Shown: positions 54,101-62,256, numbered from the stretch's first letter. The stretch is DNA of 64,000 nt from Bacillus sp. CHD6a (GCF_001293645.1 NZ_LBMD01000010.1:140348-204347), one strand, 5' to 3'. Numbers and translations are program-made. The notes: generated from the sequence alone by a model not told the origin.

Positions 54101-54154
54101 AGAACATACTACGGCGATGAAGGTTACTATCCTCCAGATTTTATGAGTGTGTAT

Positions 54155-54415
54155 TGACGCTCCCTCCCCTACCTGATCTTAGTTAAAGATAGCTACTGAT
54201 TTCTACCATATACAAATATTTATAAGAATATGAACACAAAATGAGTAATTTGTTATTGATTTCCACTTTCCTAGAGTGCTTTACATAATTATAGCAATTT
54301 TATCGTAATAAAGTACCATCTTACCCTCCCCCTGCTAGTAAATTTTTTAGTGGGACATTTTTCTGCCACAGTTTTCAGGTTGAAAACGCTTTACATAATT
54401 TTTACAAATACCCTA
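54155..54415. other. Intergenic, mostly unassigned
   Basis: AT-rich divergent region. The only motif I can point to is TGAAAACGCTTTAC (54381-54394), a partial match to the CcpA site consensus. No coding frame with a ribosome binding site is seen. Confidence 0.3.
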
Positions 54416-54444
54416 TTGACGAATCGAAAAAAGGGGAGTAAATT
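54416..54444 (+). promoter_or_regulatory. Promoter of ktrAB
   Basis: TTGACG (54416-54421) and TAAATT (54439-54444) are exactly 17 bases apart, 40 bases upstream of the riboswitch. Confidence 0.65.
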
Positions 54445-54483
54445 AAGTATCATCATTTCATACATTTTAACCTATTGCTTAAT

Positions 54484-54612
54484 CTTTACAGAGCGGGGGA
54501 ACCATATTGATATCCTGATAAATGTCGGTATATCTAGGGGTGAATCGTACATGCGAAGAGGACTCTCATCCTCTAACCCGACAGCTAACCTCGTAAGCGT
54601 ATTGAGAGAAGG
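54484..54612 (+). promoter_or_regulatory. c-di-AMP riboswitch (ydaO/yuaA type)
   Basis: The conserved blocks GAGCGGGGGAACCA, CTAGGGGTGAATCG and ACCCGACAGCTAACCTCGTA followed by GCGTATTGAGAGAAGG match the ydaO motif. It precedes potassium uptake genes, the known setting of yuaA in B. subtilis. High c-di-AMP should stop transcription at the terminator downstream. Confidence 0.93.
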
Positions 54613-54626
54613 GTCTGATTGTTATA

Positions 54627-54668
54627 AAAGAGACCATTCTTTGAGTTGCAAAGATTGGTCTCTTTCTG
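54627..54668 (+). terminator. Expression-platform terminator of the c-di-AMP riboswitch
   Basis: AAAGAGACCA (54627-54636) pairs with TGGTCTCTTT (54656-54665), with further pairing ATTCTTTG/CAAAGAT inside, followed by CTG. The T content lies within the 3' arm. Confidence 0.75.
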
Positions 54669-54749
54669 ATGTTTCTAGAACGGGAATATGTAATTTGTAA
54701 GTCTGGGTAACCCCCATGTTGATTGAAGTGAAGGGTGTGAGATTCCAAA

Positions 54750-54832
54750 GGGAGATAGCGGTAGCTTGAGACCCCGCAACGTAGTGAGGCTCAAGCACCA
54801 CCCCTAGGAAAGCGAACAACCGGAACAAAAGA
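54750..54832 (+). repeat. GC-rich repeat, diverged partial copy
   Basis: GGGAGATAGCGGTAGC, TTGAGACCCCGCAACGTAG and CACCCCTAGGAAAGCGAA recall the repeat core. Both ends are lost. It sits between the riboswitch terminator and ktrA. Confidence 0.65.
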
Positions 54833-54882
54833 AAACATGGAGTTTAAACCCGCCCCCATTTTTCAAGAGAGAAGGAATAATA

Positions 54883-55539
54883 ATGAAAAAGCAATTTGTT
54901 GTCATTGGATTAGGTCGTTTCGGAGGCAGCATCGTGGAAGAATTCTCCACACTTGGAGTAGAAGTCCTCGCTATTGACAAAAACGAAGACAACATCAATA
55001 AAATAAGCGAATATGCAACACATGCCGTTCAGGCAAATGCAACAGACGAAGCCACACTTAATTCCCTAGGAATCCGAAATTTCGATCATGCCATTGTATC
55101 CATGGGTGATGACATCGAATCAAGTATTCTTACTAGCTTGCTTCTAAAAGAGATGGGCATAAAACAAGTGTGGGTAAAGGCAACCAATAAATATCATCAA
55201 AAGGTTCTAGAGAAGATCGGTGTGGACCGTATCATCCAGCCTGAACGGGACATGGCCAAAAGGGTTGCCCACCATGTTGTGTCAGATAAAATCTTCGACT
55301 ACATCGAGCTGTCTGATAACCATTGCATCGCCGAGCTTTTCGCGACTATAAAAGTAAGTAACAAGAGCCTGACAGACTTAGATCTGCGTGCCAGGTTCGG
55401 ATGTACGCTTATCGGAATACAAAGAGATGGAGATATCATTATCTCGCCTCCCGCAGATGAAATTATCCGAGAAGGGGATTTACTCATCATCCTTGGACGG
55501 AATGAAGACATTCACCGTTTTGAAGATGTAGGAATCTAA
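54883..55539 (+). CDS. ktrA: Potassium uptake regulatory subunit KtrA
   Basis: A 218-residue peripheral RCK protein that gates the KtrB channel. The nucleotide-binding VIGLGRFGGSIVEEF is at residues 7-21 with the acidic strand end LAIDKNED near 31. A TrkA-C domain covers about 135-218 (RDGDIIISPPADEIIREGD near 186), which in homologues binds c-di-AMP. The expression and activity of the system would then respond to the same signal. AGAAGGAAT precedes the ATG. It could also be called KtrC; adjacency to the channel gene favours KtrA. Confidence 0.9.
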   Translation: MKKQFVVIGLGRFGGSIVEEFSTLGVEVLAIDKNEDNINKISEYATHAVQANATDEATLNSLGIRNFDHAIVSMGDDIESSILTSLLLKEMGIKQVWVKATNKYHQKVLEKIGVDRIIQPERDMAKRVAHHVVSDKIFDYIELSDNHCIAELFATIKVSNKSLTDLDLRARFGCTLIGIQRDGDIIISPPADEIIREGDLLIILGRNEDIHRFEDVGI

Positions 55540-55541
55540 CC

Positions 55542-56864
55542 ATGTGGCGCAATCGATTTATTAATCTCAGTCCACCGCAGCTATTGATTGTGGTCTTTAT
55601 CTTTTTTGGACTTCTAGGCACGTTGCTATTGAAGTTACCGTTTTCCACAACGGAATCCATTACACTAGTTGATGCCTTATTTACTGCCACTTCTGCAATG
55701 ACGGTTACAGGGCTTGCTGTCGTCGATACCGGCACTGCATACACCTTATTTGGCCAAATTGTTATCTTGTCTCTGATCCAAGTGGGCGGAATTGGTATTA
55801 TGACGTTTGCAGTCCTGATTTTTATCATGCTTGGGAAAAAAATCGGTTTTCAAGAAAGGTTAATTTTACAACAGGCACTGAACCAAACATCTGTTGGAGG
55901 GATTATCTTACTGGTCAGAAGAATTATTATTTTCTCTTTCCTTATTGAAGGAATAGCAGTATTACTATTGTCTTATAGATGGATTCCTGAGTACGGATGG
56001 TGGGATGGCTTTTATTACAGTGTCTTCCATGCTATTTCCGCATTCAATAATGCTGGTTTTTCCATTTGGTCTGATAGCTTAATGCAATATGTTGGAGATC
56101 CTGTTGTAAACATTGTCATTTCTTTTCTTTTCATCATTGGTGGTATTGGATTCACTGTACTGACCGATCTCTGGTATACAAAGGAATTTCGTAAGCTTAC
56201 CCTTCATACAAAGATCATGCTATTTGGAACATTAGGTATTAATATTCTTGCTATGTTTGTATTCTTTGTGTTGGAATACTTCAATCCTAATACTCTAGGA
56301 AACTTCACCTTCATGGAAAAAATATGGGCATCTTATTTTCAAGCGGTTACAACTCGAACCGCCGGCTTTAACACAATAGACATAGGATCTATGGAAACCC
56401 CCTCTATTATATGGACGCTTCTGCTTATGTTTATTGGAGCAGGGAGTACTTCAACAGGTGGAGGAATCAAACTCACAACATTTGTTATTATTATTTTAGC
56501 TGTGAACACTTTTATAAAAGGAAAGCATGAAATTGTCATTTTCAAACGATCTATTCACCAAAATTATGTAATAAAAGCGCTCGCGATCTCAACCATCAGT
56601 ATATTATTCATTTTCTTCTCTTTGTTCATCCTGACGATAACGGAACAAGCAGAATTTCTCTTATTATTATTTGAAGTAATTTCAGCTTTTGGTACTGTGG
56701 GTTTATCAATGGGGATTACGGGAGATTTAACAGATATCGGAAAATGCGTCATTGTTTTTATTATGTTGCTTGGAAAACTTGGACCACTAACCTTGGCCTA
56801 TTCCCTAGCGAAACCAAAACCTGCTAAAGTAAGATATCCAAACGAGGACCTGCTTACAGGATAA
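55542..56864 (+). CDS. ktrB: Potassium uptake channel subunit KtrB
   Basis: A 440-residue membrane protein of the Trk/Ktr/HKT superfamily with four membrane-pore-membrane repeats. The selectivity-filter glycines lie in TATSAMTVTGLAVVD near residue 48, SAFNNAGFS near 167, TTRTAGFNTIDIG near 270 and SAFGTVGLSMGITG near 382. Potassium uptake is sodium-dependent in B. subtilis KtrAB. It begins two bases after the ktrA stop. Confidence 0.93.
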   Translation: MWRNRFINLSPPQLLIVVFIFFGLLGTLLLKLPFSTTESITLVDALFTATSAMTVTGLAVVDTGTAYTLFGQIVILSLIQVGGIGIMTFAVLIFIMLGKKIGFQERLILQQALNQTSVGGIILLVRRIIIFSFLIEGIAVLLLSYRWIPEYGWWDGFYYSVFHAISAFNNAGFSIWSDSLMQYVGDPVVNIVISFLFIIGGIGFTVLTDLWYTKEFRKLTLHTKIMLFGTLGINILAMFVFFVLEYFNPNTLGNFTFMEKIWASYFQAVTTRTAGFNTIDIGSMETPSIIWTLLLMFIGAGSTSTGGGIKLTTFVIIILAVNTFIKGKHEIVIFKRSIHQNYVIKALAISTISILFIFFSLFILTITEQAEFLLLLFEVISAFGTVGLSMGITGDLTDIGKCVIVFIMLLGKLGPLTLAYSLAKPKPAKVRYPNEDLLTG

Positions 56865-56866
56865 AA

Positions 56867-56907
56867 AAAAAGCTCCCATCAACAAACGTTGGGAGCTTTA
56901 TTTTTTG
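56867..56907 (+). terminator. Terminator of ktrAB
   Basis: AAAGCTCCCA and TGGGAGCTTT form a 10-bp stem (56869-56899), followed by ATTTTTTG. Confidence 0.88.
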
Positions 56908-56925
56908 TAGAGAAAAAAAAACATA

Positions 56926-57043
56926 GCTGTTGATTGGAGCAAAAGGCGAAGACTCCTGAGGGAGCTAGCACTAGGGCAGGCGTAGCCGAGGAGGCTCCAC
57001 CAGGGCCCCTAGGAAAGCGAAGCCATTTGCGGAAATCAACAGC
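56926..57043 (+). repeat. GC-rich repeat, full form with internal deletion
   Basis: Perfect ends GCTGTTGATT and AATCAACAGC. The middle lacks about 11 bases around GGTGGAGACCCCGC, giving 118 bp. Confidence 0.88.
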
Positions 57044-57073
57044 GGTGTTTATAAAATATTATAATCAAGACTT

Positions 57074-57145
57074 TTTCAGTGGCTTCATGCTTTCCTAGGA
57101 TGCTCTCCTCCAGGAAAGCGCACCCCTTTGCAGAAATCAACAGCC
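57074..57145 (+). repeat. GC-rich repeat, rearranged partial copy
   Basis: TTTTTCAGTGGCTTC is followed by GCTTTCCTAGG and then CCAGGAAAGCGCACCCCTTTGC and GAAATCAACAGC. The left part is inverted or scrambled relative to the standard unit. Confidence 0.65.
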
Positions 57146-57157
57146 GTGTTGAAAATA

Positions 57158-57631
57158 TTAATAGTATCTTTTCCGGAATCCTTCCTCCATCAAATACTGC
57201 TTTGCTTCATTATAAGAAGGAAAAGTTCCGTCCAAATTTTTTCCAGCATAAACATTCCACATATCGTCTTCCAATACCACATTTAAAGAATGCCCTTCAT
57301 CATTTGCCCATCGTTCTTCTTCAAATTCCTCTGTATCTATTTCTACTTCATACTCTCTTCCCAACAATTCAATGGATTTTTTGATTAGTTCTTGCAGTTC
57401 ATCCGCATCAAACTCACGAATGTTCACCATTCCTTTGTCGTCTGTTTTATAGCCTTTAATTCCCTTGGCATAAACAAAACCGTTGCCATTTGGGTGTAAG
57501 TGATAAACTACGTTTTTCTTATCGCTTTGACTTTCTTCATATTGGAAGTTTACCCGTTTAAGAGATACGTCTTTTCTTGTTAGTTGGGGAAAAGATTGTA
57601 TTATTTCAAGTTTTTTTTCAAAAGTTAGCAT
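57158..57631 (-). CDS. Conserved hypothetical protein
   Basis: A 157-residue soluble acidic protein. The N-terminal half contains YHLHPNGNGFVYAKGIKGY near residue 43 and the C-terminal half EGHSLNVVLEDDMWNVYAGKNLDG (shown by LEDDMWNVYAGKNLDG) near 120, ending in Lys/Arg/Tyr. The ATG at 57631 follows CATGGAGGC; an upstream in-frame start has no site. It looks like a conserved Bacillus protein of unknown role. Confidence 0.65.
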   Translation of the reverse strand: MLTFEKKLEIIQSFPQLTRKDVSLKRVNFQYEESQSDKKNVVYHLHPNGNGFVYAKGIKGYKTDDKGMVNIREFDADELQELIKKSIELLGREYEVEIDTEEFEEERWANDEGHSLNVVLEDDMWNVYAGKNLDGTFPSYNEAKQYLMEEGFRKRYY

Positions 57632-57756
57632 AATGCCTCCATGTAATGTAAGATTCTTTCGGTACATTATAGCACTTGACTTGAATGAAGGAAAGGAACG
57701 CTAGAGGAGTGGATTGAAGGAAGTAGTATATTTCTCTCAAAGTGGTTAATTTATCA

Positions 57757-57780
57757 CCGGGTAGCCTTGTGGCTACCCGG
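57757..57780 (-). terminator. Hairpin after the azoreductase gene
   Basis: CCGGGTAGCC and GGCTACCCGG are a perfect 10-bp stem with loop TTGT. On the minus strand it is followed by TGATAAATT, not a true U run, so termination efficiency is uncertain. Confidence 0.5.
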
Positions 57781-57792
57781 CTGATTAGTAAC

Positions 57793-58428
57793 TTAAAATG
57801 TTTGTGCTTTATCTTTCGCACGCGCAATGGCGTCCGCTTTAATCTCTTCCGCTTTATCTGGCATTGCTGCATGACCTTCAACAAAGATACCTTCAAATGA
57901 TGGAACACCGAAGAATTGCATAAGTACCGTTAAATAACGATGCCCCATTTCCATTCCTGCAGCAGGTCCTTCAGAATAAATACCTCCGCGCGCCTGGATA
58001 TGAATTGCTATCTTATCCGTTAACAAACCAACAGGACCTTCTGCTGTATACTTAAAGGTTTTACCTGCAACAGAAACGGAATCAAGATATGCCTTCATTA
58101 CTGGTGGAAAGGAGAAGTTCCAAAGTGGTGTTACAAACACATATTTATCTGCTCCGATAAACTGTTCTGTTAACTCGGATAGTCTGCTCACTTTTCCTTT
58201 TTCTTCTTCAGAAAGTTCTTCAAACCCTTTACCGGTTTGCAATTTTCCCCAACCACTGAATACATCTGCATCAATATGCGGAATATGTTCCTTGTATAGA
58301 TCTACATGGACTATTTCATCCGCTTGGTTCGCCTCTTTATAAGTGTCAATAAATGCTTTCCCTACTGCCATGCTGTAAGATTGAGTGTCATCATGTGGAT
58401 GTGCAGTGATGTATAAAACTTTTGCCAT
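57793..58428 (-). CDS. azoR: FMN-dependent NADH azoreductase
   Basis: A 211-residue flavodoxin-like quinone/azo-compound reductase. The N-terminal FMN phosphate loop [20 protein letters not shown] is near residue 7, [20 protein letters not shown] near 97 and [11 protein letters not shown] near 143. It resembles B. subtilis AzoR1/AzoR2 and protects against quinones. It is monocistronic with a good upstream GAGAGGAACG site. Confidence 0.9.
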   Translation of the reverse strand: MAKVLYITAHPHDDTQSYSMAVGKAFIDTYKEANQADEIVHVDLYKEHIPHIDADVFSGWGKLQTGKGFEELSEEEKGKVSRLSELTEQFIGADKYVFVTPLWNFSFPPVMKAYLDSVSVAGKTFKYTAEGPVGLLTDKIAIHIQARGGIYSEGPAAGMEMGHRYLTVLMQFFGVPSFEGIFVEGHAAMPDKAEEIKADAIARAKDKAQTF

Positions 58429-58578
58429 TTTGTATCGTTCCTCTCTGAGTTTAAAGTAGTATATTTTAGTTTGCTACGAAAAGCCGTAGCTTACCAACTA
58501 TCTTGAATTAAATTATTATTAATTCGAGATAATAATACAAAAAATGTGTGGTTTTTGCAAGTTACATGTTCTTAACAA

Positions 58579-58614
58579 TAAAAAAAGACCCATCATCCAC
58601 TCATAATAGGTCTT
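58579..58614 (-). terminator. Probable terminator of the small ORF at 58626-58775
   Basis: On the minus strand AAGACC and GGTCTT pair around an 18-base loop, followed by TTTTTTTATTG. Confidence 0.5.
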
Positions 58615-58625
58615 AAATAAAGATC

Positions 58626-58775
58626 TTATTCTTCATTATGTAGGATATATGGATTACCGCCGATATGTTTTCTCATATCGTCAGTCAGTACAAATGACTC
58701 ATTCAAAGCATCGGCTACATTTTCTTTCAAATCGGACTGGACACTGCCATCATAATGGTTTGGCTTTCCTTCCAT
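58626..58775 (-). CDS. Putative 49-residue soluble protein
   Basis: ATG at 58775 follows AGGGGGTGTAG. The product begins MEGKPNHYDGSVQSDLKEN and is acidic, with a helix-forming centre and MRKHIGGNPYIL near the end. It has its own terminator. No family recognised, but codon use looks normal and the ribosome binding site is strong. Confidence 0.55.
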   Translation of the reverse strand: MEGKPNHYDGSVQSDLKENVADALNESFVLTDDMRKHIGGNPYILHNEE

Positions 58776-58960
58776 CAACTACACCCCCTAAAATAGTATG
58801 GTTAGTTTATACAACTATTGTACTATTTTATACATTTTTTAGATAGATGTTTTTGGGTCAAAAAGAAAAATCATCCAATAATGATAACATGTTTCCACTT
58901 TCTTTATCTTGTTTGATAAAAAAGAACAACTGCCCTAGACAGTCGCTCTTTGATACTACA

Positions 58961-60202
58961 TTATTCACCAAGTAAATATTCATTTATATCTAATTCTTGC
59001 CCGGATGCAAGTGCGGCATCATAATCTAATTGAACAAACTCATACGTCTCATCTATTAGTGGAACAAATTGAAATTCAAATATTAATACATCCCCAGGTT
59101 CGTATTTAGTCGTGAGATCACCGTCAAAAACCATACTATGCGATTGCTGTGGAGCAAAGCTAAGGGTCGATTGTTTGGTTGTCTCATCATATGCAATAGT
59201 TTGGAGTTCCCCTCTAACTTTAATGGTTTCCCACATGTCAAAGCTTCTGGCAACATGTACCTGTTTCCCCCACCCTTTATCGTAAAATTCATACGACATA
59301 TCTGCGAAAGTGTAAACTTCTTCTTTTCCATCCACTTTTGAAGATCCCTTATGCATATCAGAAGGTACAAGATAACGTTTTCCATCTACTTCTATATATT
59401 TTTTGGAAGTCGTCACCATATCTTTAGGTTCTCTCGAGCCTGTATTGGCAACCCTAATTCTCTCCATAAAATCTTGTACCTTTTTTTCATCTTGAAGTGT
59501 CTTTTCAATTACTTCCTGATTCCATAACTCTTGATCATCTACATAATCCTTTACGTCACGTTCATATAAGTCTTCCACATGCTGTCTAGTTAATGTATAT
59601 TTTCTATTTTCGCCATAATAATCAATATCAAAAGTAACATAGTCTCCATTTATAAAAAATGTAAAGTAAGTCGTGGCATTGAATATGATAGTCCATGGAA
59701 GGTTGGAAACATGAAATACGTCTTTCTCAAAACCTTTAGCGGAAGTCTCTTCTGTCACTTTATAGTACATGTGAATTCCCATTGGCTGCTCTTCATTCGT
59801 TTGAAGTTCCATTCCATTCGCATAGTATCTTCCGGGTAAAACTTGACCGTGATATTGTCCGAGCGCACCAGGGTTGCCAATAAATGCTTTGCCAGCATCT
59901 ATTTGATCATGAACCTCAATGGACTTTAAATAAGCAATATAATTTTCATAACTTTTCTCTTCCTCAGGTGCAGAAGATCTTGGAGGTTCTCCATCAGTAC
60001 CCGTAAAGAGAATAAATGAAAATAATGCTAAAGCCACGACACTGAGCGTCATTAATGCAGCTGACCTTACTTTTGGCAACCATCCTACACGGGTCTTATC
60101 CCCCTTATGGTTCATAATAGCTTGGTGTAACTCATTTTTTGTTTCTTCTTTTAGTTTAGGCTTAGGCAATGTTCGAAGCTTTTTATCCAGTTCCTTACTC
60201 AA
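58961..60202 (-). CDS. Anti-sigma factor, single-span membrane protein
   Basis: A 413-residue protein. The cytosolic N-terminus (about 1-45, Lys/Glu-rich) would bind the sigma factor. One span follows (about 47-66, AALMTLSVVALALFSFILF) and then an extracytoplasmic domain of about 340 residues. It starts inside the end of the sigma gene (8-base overlap), the standard layout of ECF sigma/anti-sigma pairs. The ectodomain has no motif I recognise; the inducing signal is unknown. Confidence 0.78.
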   Translation of the reverse strand: MSKELDKKLRTLPKPKLKEETKNELHQAIMNHKGDKTRVGWLPKVRSAALMTLSVVALALFSFILFTGTDGEPPRSSAPEEEKSYENYIAYLKSIEVHDQIDAGKAFIGNPGALGQYHGQVLPGRYYANGMELQTNEEQPMGIHMYYKVTEETSAKGFEKDVFHVSNLPWTIIFNATTYFTFFINGDYVTFDIDYYGENRKYTLTRQHVEDLYERDVKDYVDDQELWNQEVIEKTLQDEKKVQDFMERIRVANTGSREPKDMVTTSKKYIEVDGKRYLVPSDMHKGSSKVDGKEEVYTFADMSYEFYDKGWGKQVHVARSFDMWETIKVRGELQTIAYDETTKQSTLSFAPQQSHSMVFDGDLTTKYEPGDVLIFEFQFVPLIDETYEFVQLDYDAALASGQELDINEYLLGE

Positions 60203-60719
60203 TTACATTCCCTCCCAACTTTTTTTGCAAAGCCAATTTTGCACGATGAAGCGTGGATCGAACTTTATTTTCAGTCCATCCCATAGCCGTTGCGGTTTCT
60301 TGAACAGACAACTCTTTAATGCTCCTCATAATCAGTACTTCCTGATAAGATTCTTTTAGACTTCTGATAGCGTGTAATAATTCCTGTTGCTCTTCTGAGA
60401 CAAAAAATAACTGCTCCGGTGAATCTTTTTCCGTACTTTCTCGAACAGTTTCGCTTTCAAATTGTAACAACCACTTCCATTTATCCCGCTTTTTTTTGCG
60501 ATGGGCATCAATAGCAATGTTTCTTGCAATACTATAAAGCCATGTTTTAGGTGAAGCCTCCCCCTTGTAATGATCCAGGCTGTTTAATGCACGTATAAAC
60601 ACTTCTTGTACTAAATCCTCTACATCATGATGTTTGGAGTTCAAGCGGTACAACAGAAATTGATAAATATCATCACTATATAAGTAAAACCATTCTGAAA
60701 TGACTTGTTTATTGGACAT
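60195..60719 (-). CDS. ECF RNA polymerase sigma factor
   Basis: A 174-residue group 4 sigma factor. Region 2 covers about 10-80 (DVEDLVQEVFIRALNSLDHY near 32 and KTWLYSIARNIAIDAHRKKK near 58) and region 4 about 115-170 (LSVQETATAMGWTENKVRSTLHRAK near 137, shown by AMGWTENKVRSTLHRAK). It resembles SigX/SigW-type factors in style. It is controlled by the membrane anti-sigma factor encoded by the overlapping downstream gene. The target promoters cannot be read here. Confidence 0.88.
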   Translation of the reverse strand: MSNKQVISEWFYLYSDDIYQFLLYRLNSKHHDVEDLVQEVFIRALNSLDHYKGEASPKTWLYSIARNIAIDAHRKKKRDKWKWLLQFESETVRESTEKDSPEQLFFVSEEQQELLHAIRSLKESYQEVLIMRSIKELSVQETATAMGWTENKVRSTLHRAKLALQKKLGGNVIE

Positions 60720-60790
60720 CCTTTTCCCCCGTTTGTTCCAGTCTCTATTTGTTTAGACGAATCTTTTTTCATTTTATCGCAGTTTAAACG

Positions 60791-60828
60791 AAAAAAAGAG
60801 CCCTCCTATTTCACCAGGAACGGCCCTA
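60791..60828 (-). terminator. Terminator of the manganese-riboswitch operon
   Basis: On the minus strand GGGCCGTTCCT and AGGAGGGCTC pair imperfectly around GGTGAAAT (60798-60826), followed by TTTTTTTCG. It follows the kinase-like gene stop at once. Confidence 0.7.
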
Positions 60829-60829
60829 C

Positions 60830-61471
60830 TTACGTGAAAAATCTATTTAAAAGGTCTCTTTTATAAAAATAGGCAATCATCAATAACAACTTAGAAGGTA
60901 ATTTTTTTGGAAACATCCTCTTTTTATAAAATTTATGATACCCTCTCTTTAAATCATCCCATTGCGTACAATGTTTATCCTGTTCAAAACGCACCACATC
61001 GATAAGCTTTACCTTACCATCGGTGGTAATAAGTATGTTATGAAGATGGATGTCCGATGGATTTAGACCTCTATTTTTGGCTAACAGTATTGCATGATCT
61101 ACTTCCTCTAATACATTTTCTTCAATATGCTTTCCCATTACCAAGCATTCAAACAGAGTAGACCCTTCGATATAGTCAATGACAATATAATTCCGCCCTG
61201 AATCATGCATTACAGGGAAGTAAGGAATTCCCTTTAGCTTATCATAAATTTGAGCTTCTCTTTTCGCTAGATGCTCAAAAGGAGGATAGAACACTTTTAG
61301 CACTTTACTCGTATTTTTTAGTTTAAATACATATGCACTTCTACCAGAACCAGCTATGGTAAGCTTCTGAATGTCATAAGAATCAACTATAACGTTTTTA
61401 TGCGTTCGCTTAAAAACAACAGACTCTGCAAGCTGCTGATATGATAGGTGAAGTTCTATAGTTCCCCTCAT
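60830..61471 (-). CDS. Protein-kinase-like protein (YrzF/RIO-like fold)
   Basis: A 213-residue kinase-fold protein. The glycine loop is degenerate (IAGSGRSAYVFKLKN near residue 39), the ATP lysine lies in KVLKVFYPP near 58, the helix-C Glu in AKREAQIYDKL near 70, the catalytic loop reads NPSDIHLHNILI near 136 and the metal-binding Asp is in KLIDVVRF near 153. The C-terminal lobe is short and basic. It resembles small Bacillus Ser/Thr kinases such as YrzF. It is the third gene of the operon behind the Mn riboswitch, 27 bases after the lipoprotein gene. Confidence 0.75.
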   Translation of the reverse strand: MRGTIELHLSYQQLAESVVFKRTHKNVIVDSYDIQKLTIAGSGRSAYVFKLKNTSKVLKVFYPPFEHLAKREAQIYDKLKGIPYFPVMHDSGRNYIVIDYIEGSTLFECLVMGKHIEENVLEEVDHAILLAKNRGLNPSDIHLHNILITTDGKVKLIDVVRFEQDKHCTQWDDLKRGYHKFYKKRMFPKKLPSKLLLMIAYFYKRDLLNRFFT

Positions 61472-61498
61472 CTGGCATCCCCTACTCTCCTAGATACA

Positions 61499-61936
61499 TT
61501 ACGATCCTAATTCCTCCAAGAGGTTCATCATGGTTGTCACTTCATCAATTAATGTGTAAAGCTCAGAGTTTTGCAGTTTCTCTAACGCCACTTCCCCGTC
61601 TACCATTGCGTTTTCCAATACATCTTGAAGTTCTTGGTTTTTATCTACAATCTGCTGATGAACACTTTCTGCGATAGCTGGAGCATCCGTGTTATTAAAC
61701 TCATCTATTTCAACAAGCATTTCATTTAATCTTGTTTCTAATTCGTCTTTAGCATTGGTATCTGAAGCTGCATCCTGGATCAGTTGCGGTGCTTCCTCTC
61801 CAAAGTCCTTCCAAGTATTAATATGCTCCGTTGCCTCATTAACATATTCCATAGAACTATTAACTTCTTCCAAAACAGAACAACCACTTAATAGAATAGA
61901 TGATAACAATGCAAATGAGATAATAATTTTACGCAT
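61499..61936 (-). CDS. Lipoprotein, YybP/DUF6376-like
   Basis: A 145-residue lipoprotein with lipobox LLSGCSVLEEVN (Cys19). The mature part is almost wholly helical and acidic. The length and the manganese riboswitch upstream recall B. subtilis YybP, which gave its name to the yybP-ykoY riboswitch; this is from memory and not verified by alignment. The start lies 11 bases after the stop of the 36-residue ORF, and that stop codon is part of the TAGGAGGG ribosome binding site, so translation is probably coupled. Confidence 0.7.
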   Translation of the reverse strand: MRKIIISFALLSSILLSGCSVLEEVNSSMEYVNEATEHINTWKDFGEEAPQLIQDAASDTNAKDELETRLNEMLVEIDEFNNTDAPAIAESVHQQIVDKNQELQDVLENAMVDGEVALEKLQNSELYTLIDEVTTMMNLLEELGS

Positions 61937-61947
61937 CTAAATCCCTC

Positions 61948-62058
61948 CTATTTCTTTATTCGTTTTTTTACTTCTTTCATTACCACTGGCAAGACCTTCT
62001 TTTTCGCAATCTTTGCACCTTCTTTTAAAATAAACGCTTTAAATAGTTTTTTAATCAT
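61948..62058 (-). CDS. Cationic 36-residue peptide, first gene behind the Mn riboswitch
   Basis: ATG at 62058 follows GGGAGGTCATAACG. The peptide starts MIKKLFKAFILKEGAKIAK and ends VKKRIKK. About a third of residues are Lys or Arg and hydrophobic residues recur every three to four positions, so it could form an amphipathic helix. It begins 33 bases after the riboswitch terminator and is coupled to the lipoprotein gene. I recognise no family. Confidence 0.65.
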   Translation of the reverse strand: MIKKLFKAFILKEGAKIAKKKVLPVVMKEVKKRIKK

Positions 62059-62090
62059 CGTTATGACCTCCCAAATTTTCATCCCAAAAT

Positions 62091-62123
62091 CAAAAAGACC
62101 CTTCACCGTAGTGGCGAAAGGTC
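62091..62123 (-). terminator. Expression-platform terminator of the Mn riboswitch
   Basis: On the minus strand GACCTTTCGCC (62123-62113) pairs with GGTGAAGGGTC (62107-62097) with two wobbles, loop ACTAC, followed by TTTTTG. Its upstream arm GACCTTT can instead pair with CAAAGGTC (62144-62137). Confidence 0.8.
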
Positions 62124-62162
62124 CCTCTATACTACAGACCTTTGCCAGACTAATGAAGCTGA

Positions 62163-62256
62163 CAAAGGTCTCGCTAACAACACATTGTTGCCAACAAAGC
62201 CGAGGACATCATGTCCCGTAATGACGACTTTGCTGAAAAAGCTACTCCCCTTTGGG
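62163..62256 (-). promoter_or_regulatory. Manganese riboswitch (yybP-ykoY)
   Basis: On the minus strand CAAAGGGGAGTAGC opens the aptamer and GCGAGACCTTTG closes it. AAAGTCGTCATTACGG and CGGCTTTGTTGGCAAC lie between. These are the conserved blocks of the yybP-ykoY motif, which binds Mn2+. P1 is CAAAGG/CCTTTG. The order of competing pairings downstream predicts that Mn2+ switches the operon on. Confidence 0.88.

Noticed and set aside
54350..54700. 116-codon open frame upstream of ktrA
   Set aside because: It runs through the c-di-AMP riboswitch and its terminator; conserved RNA blocks explain the sequence and there is no ribosome binding site.
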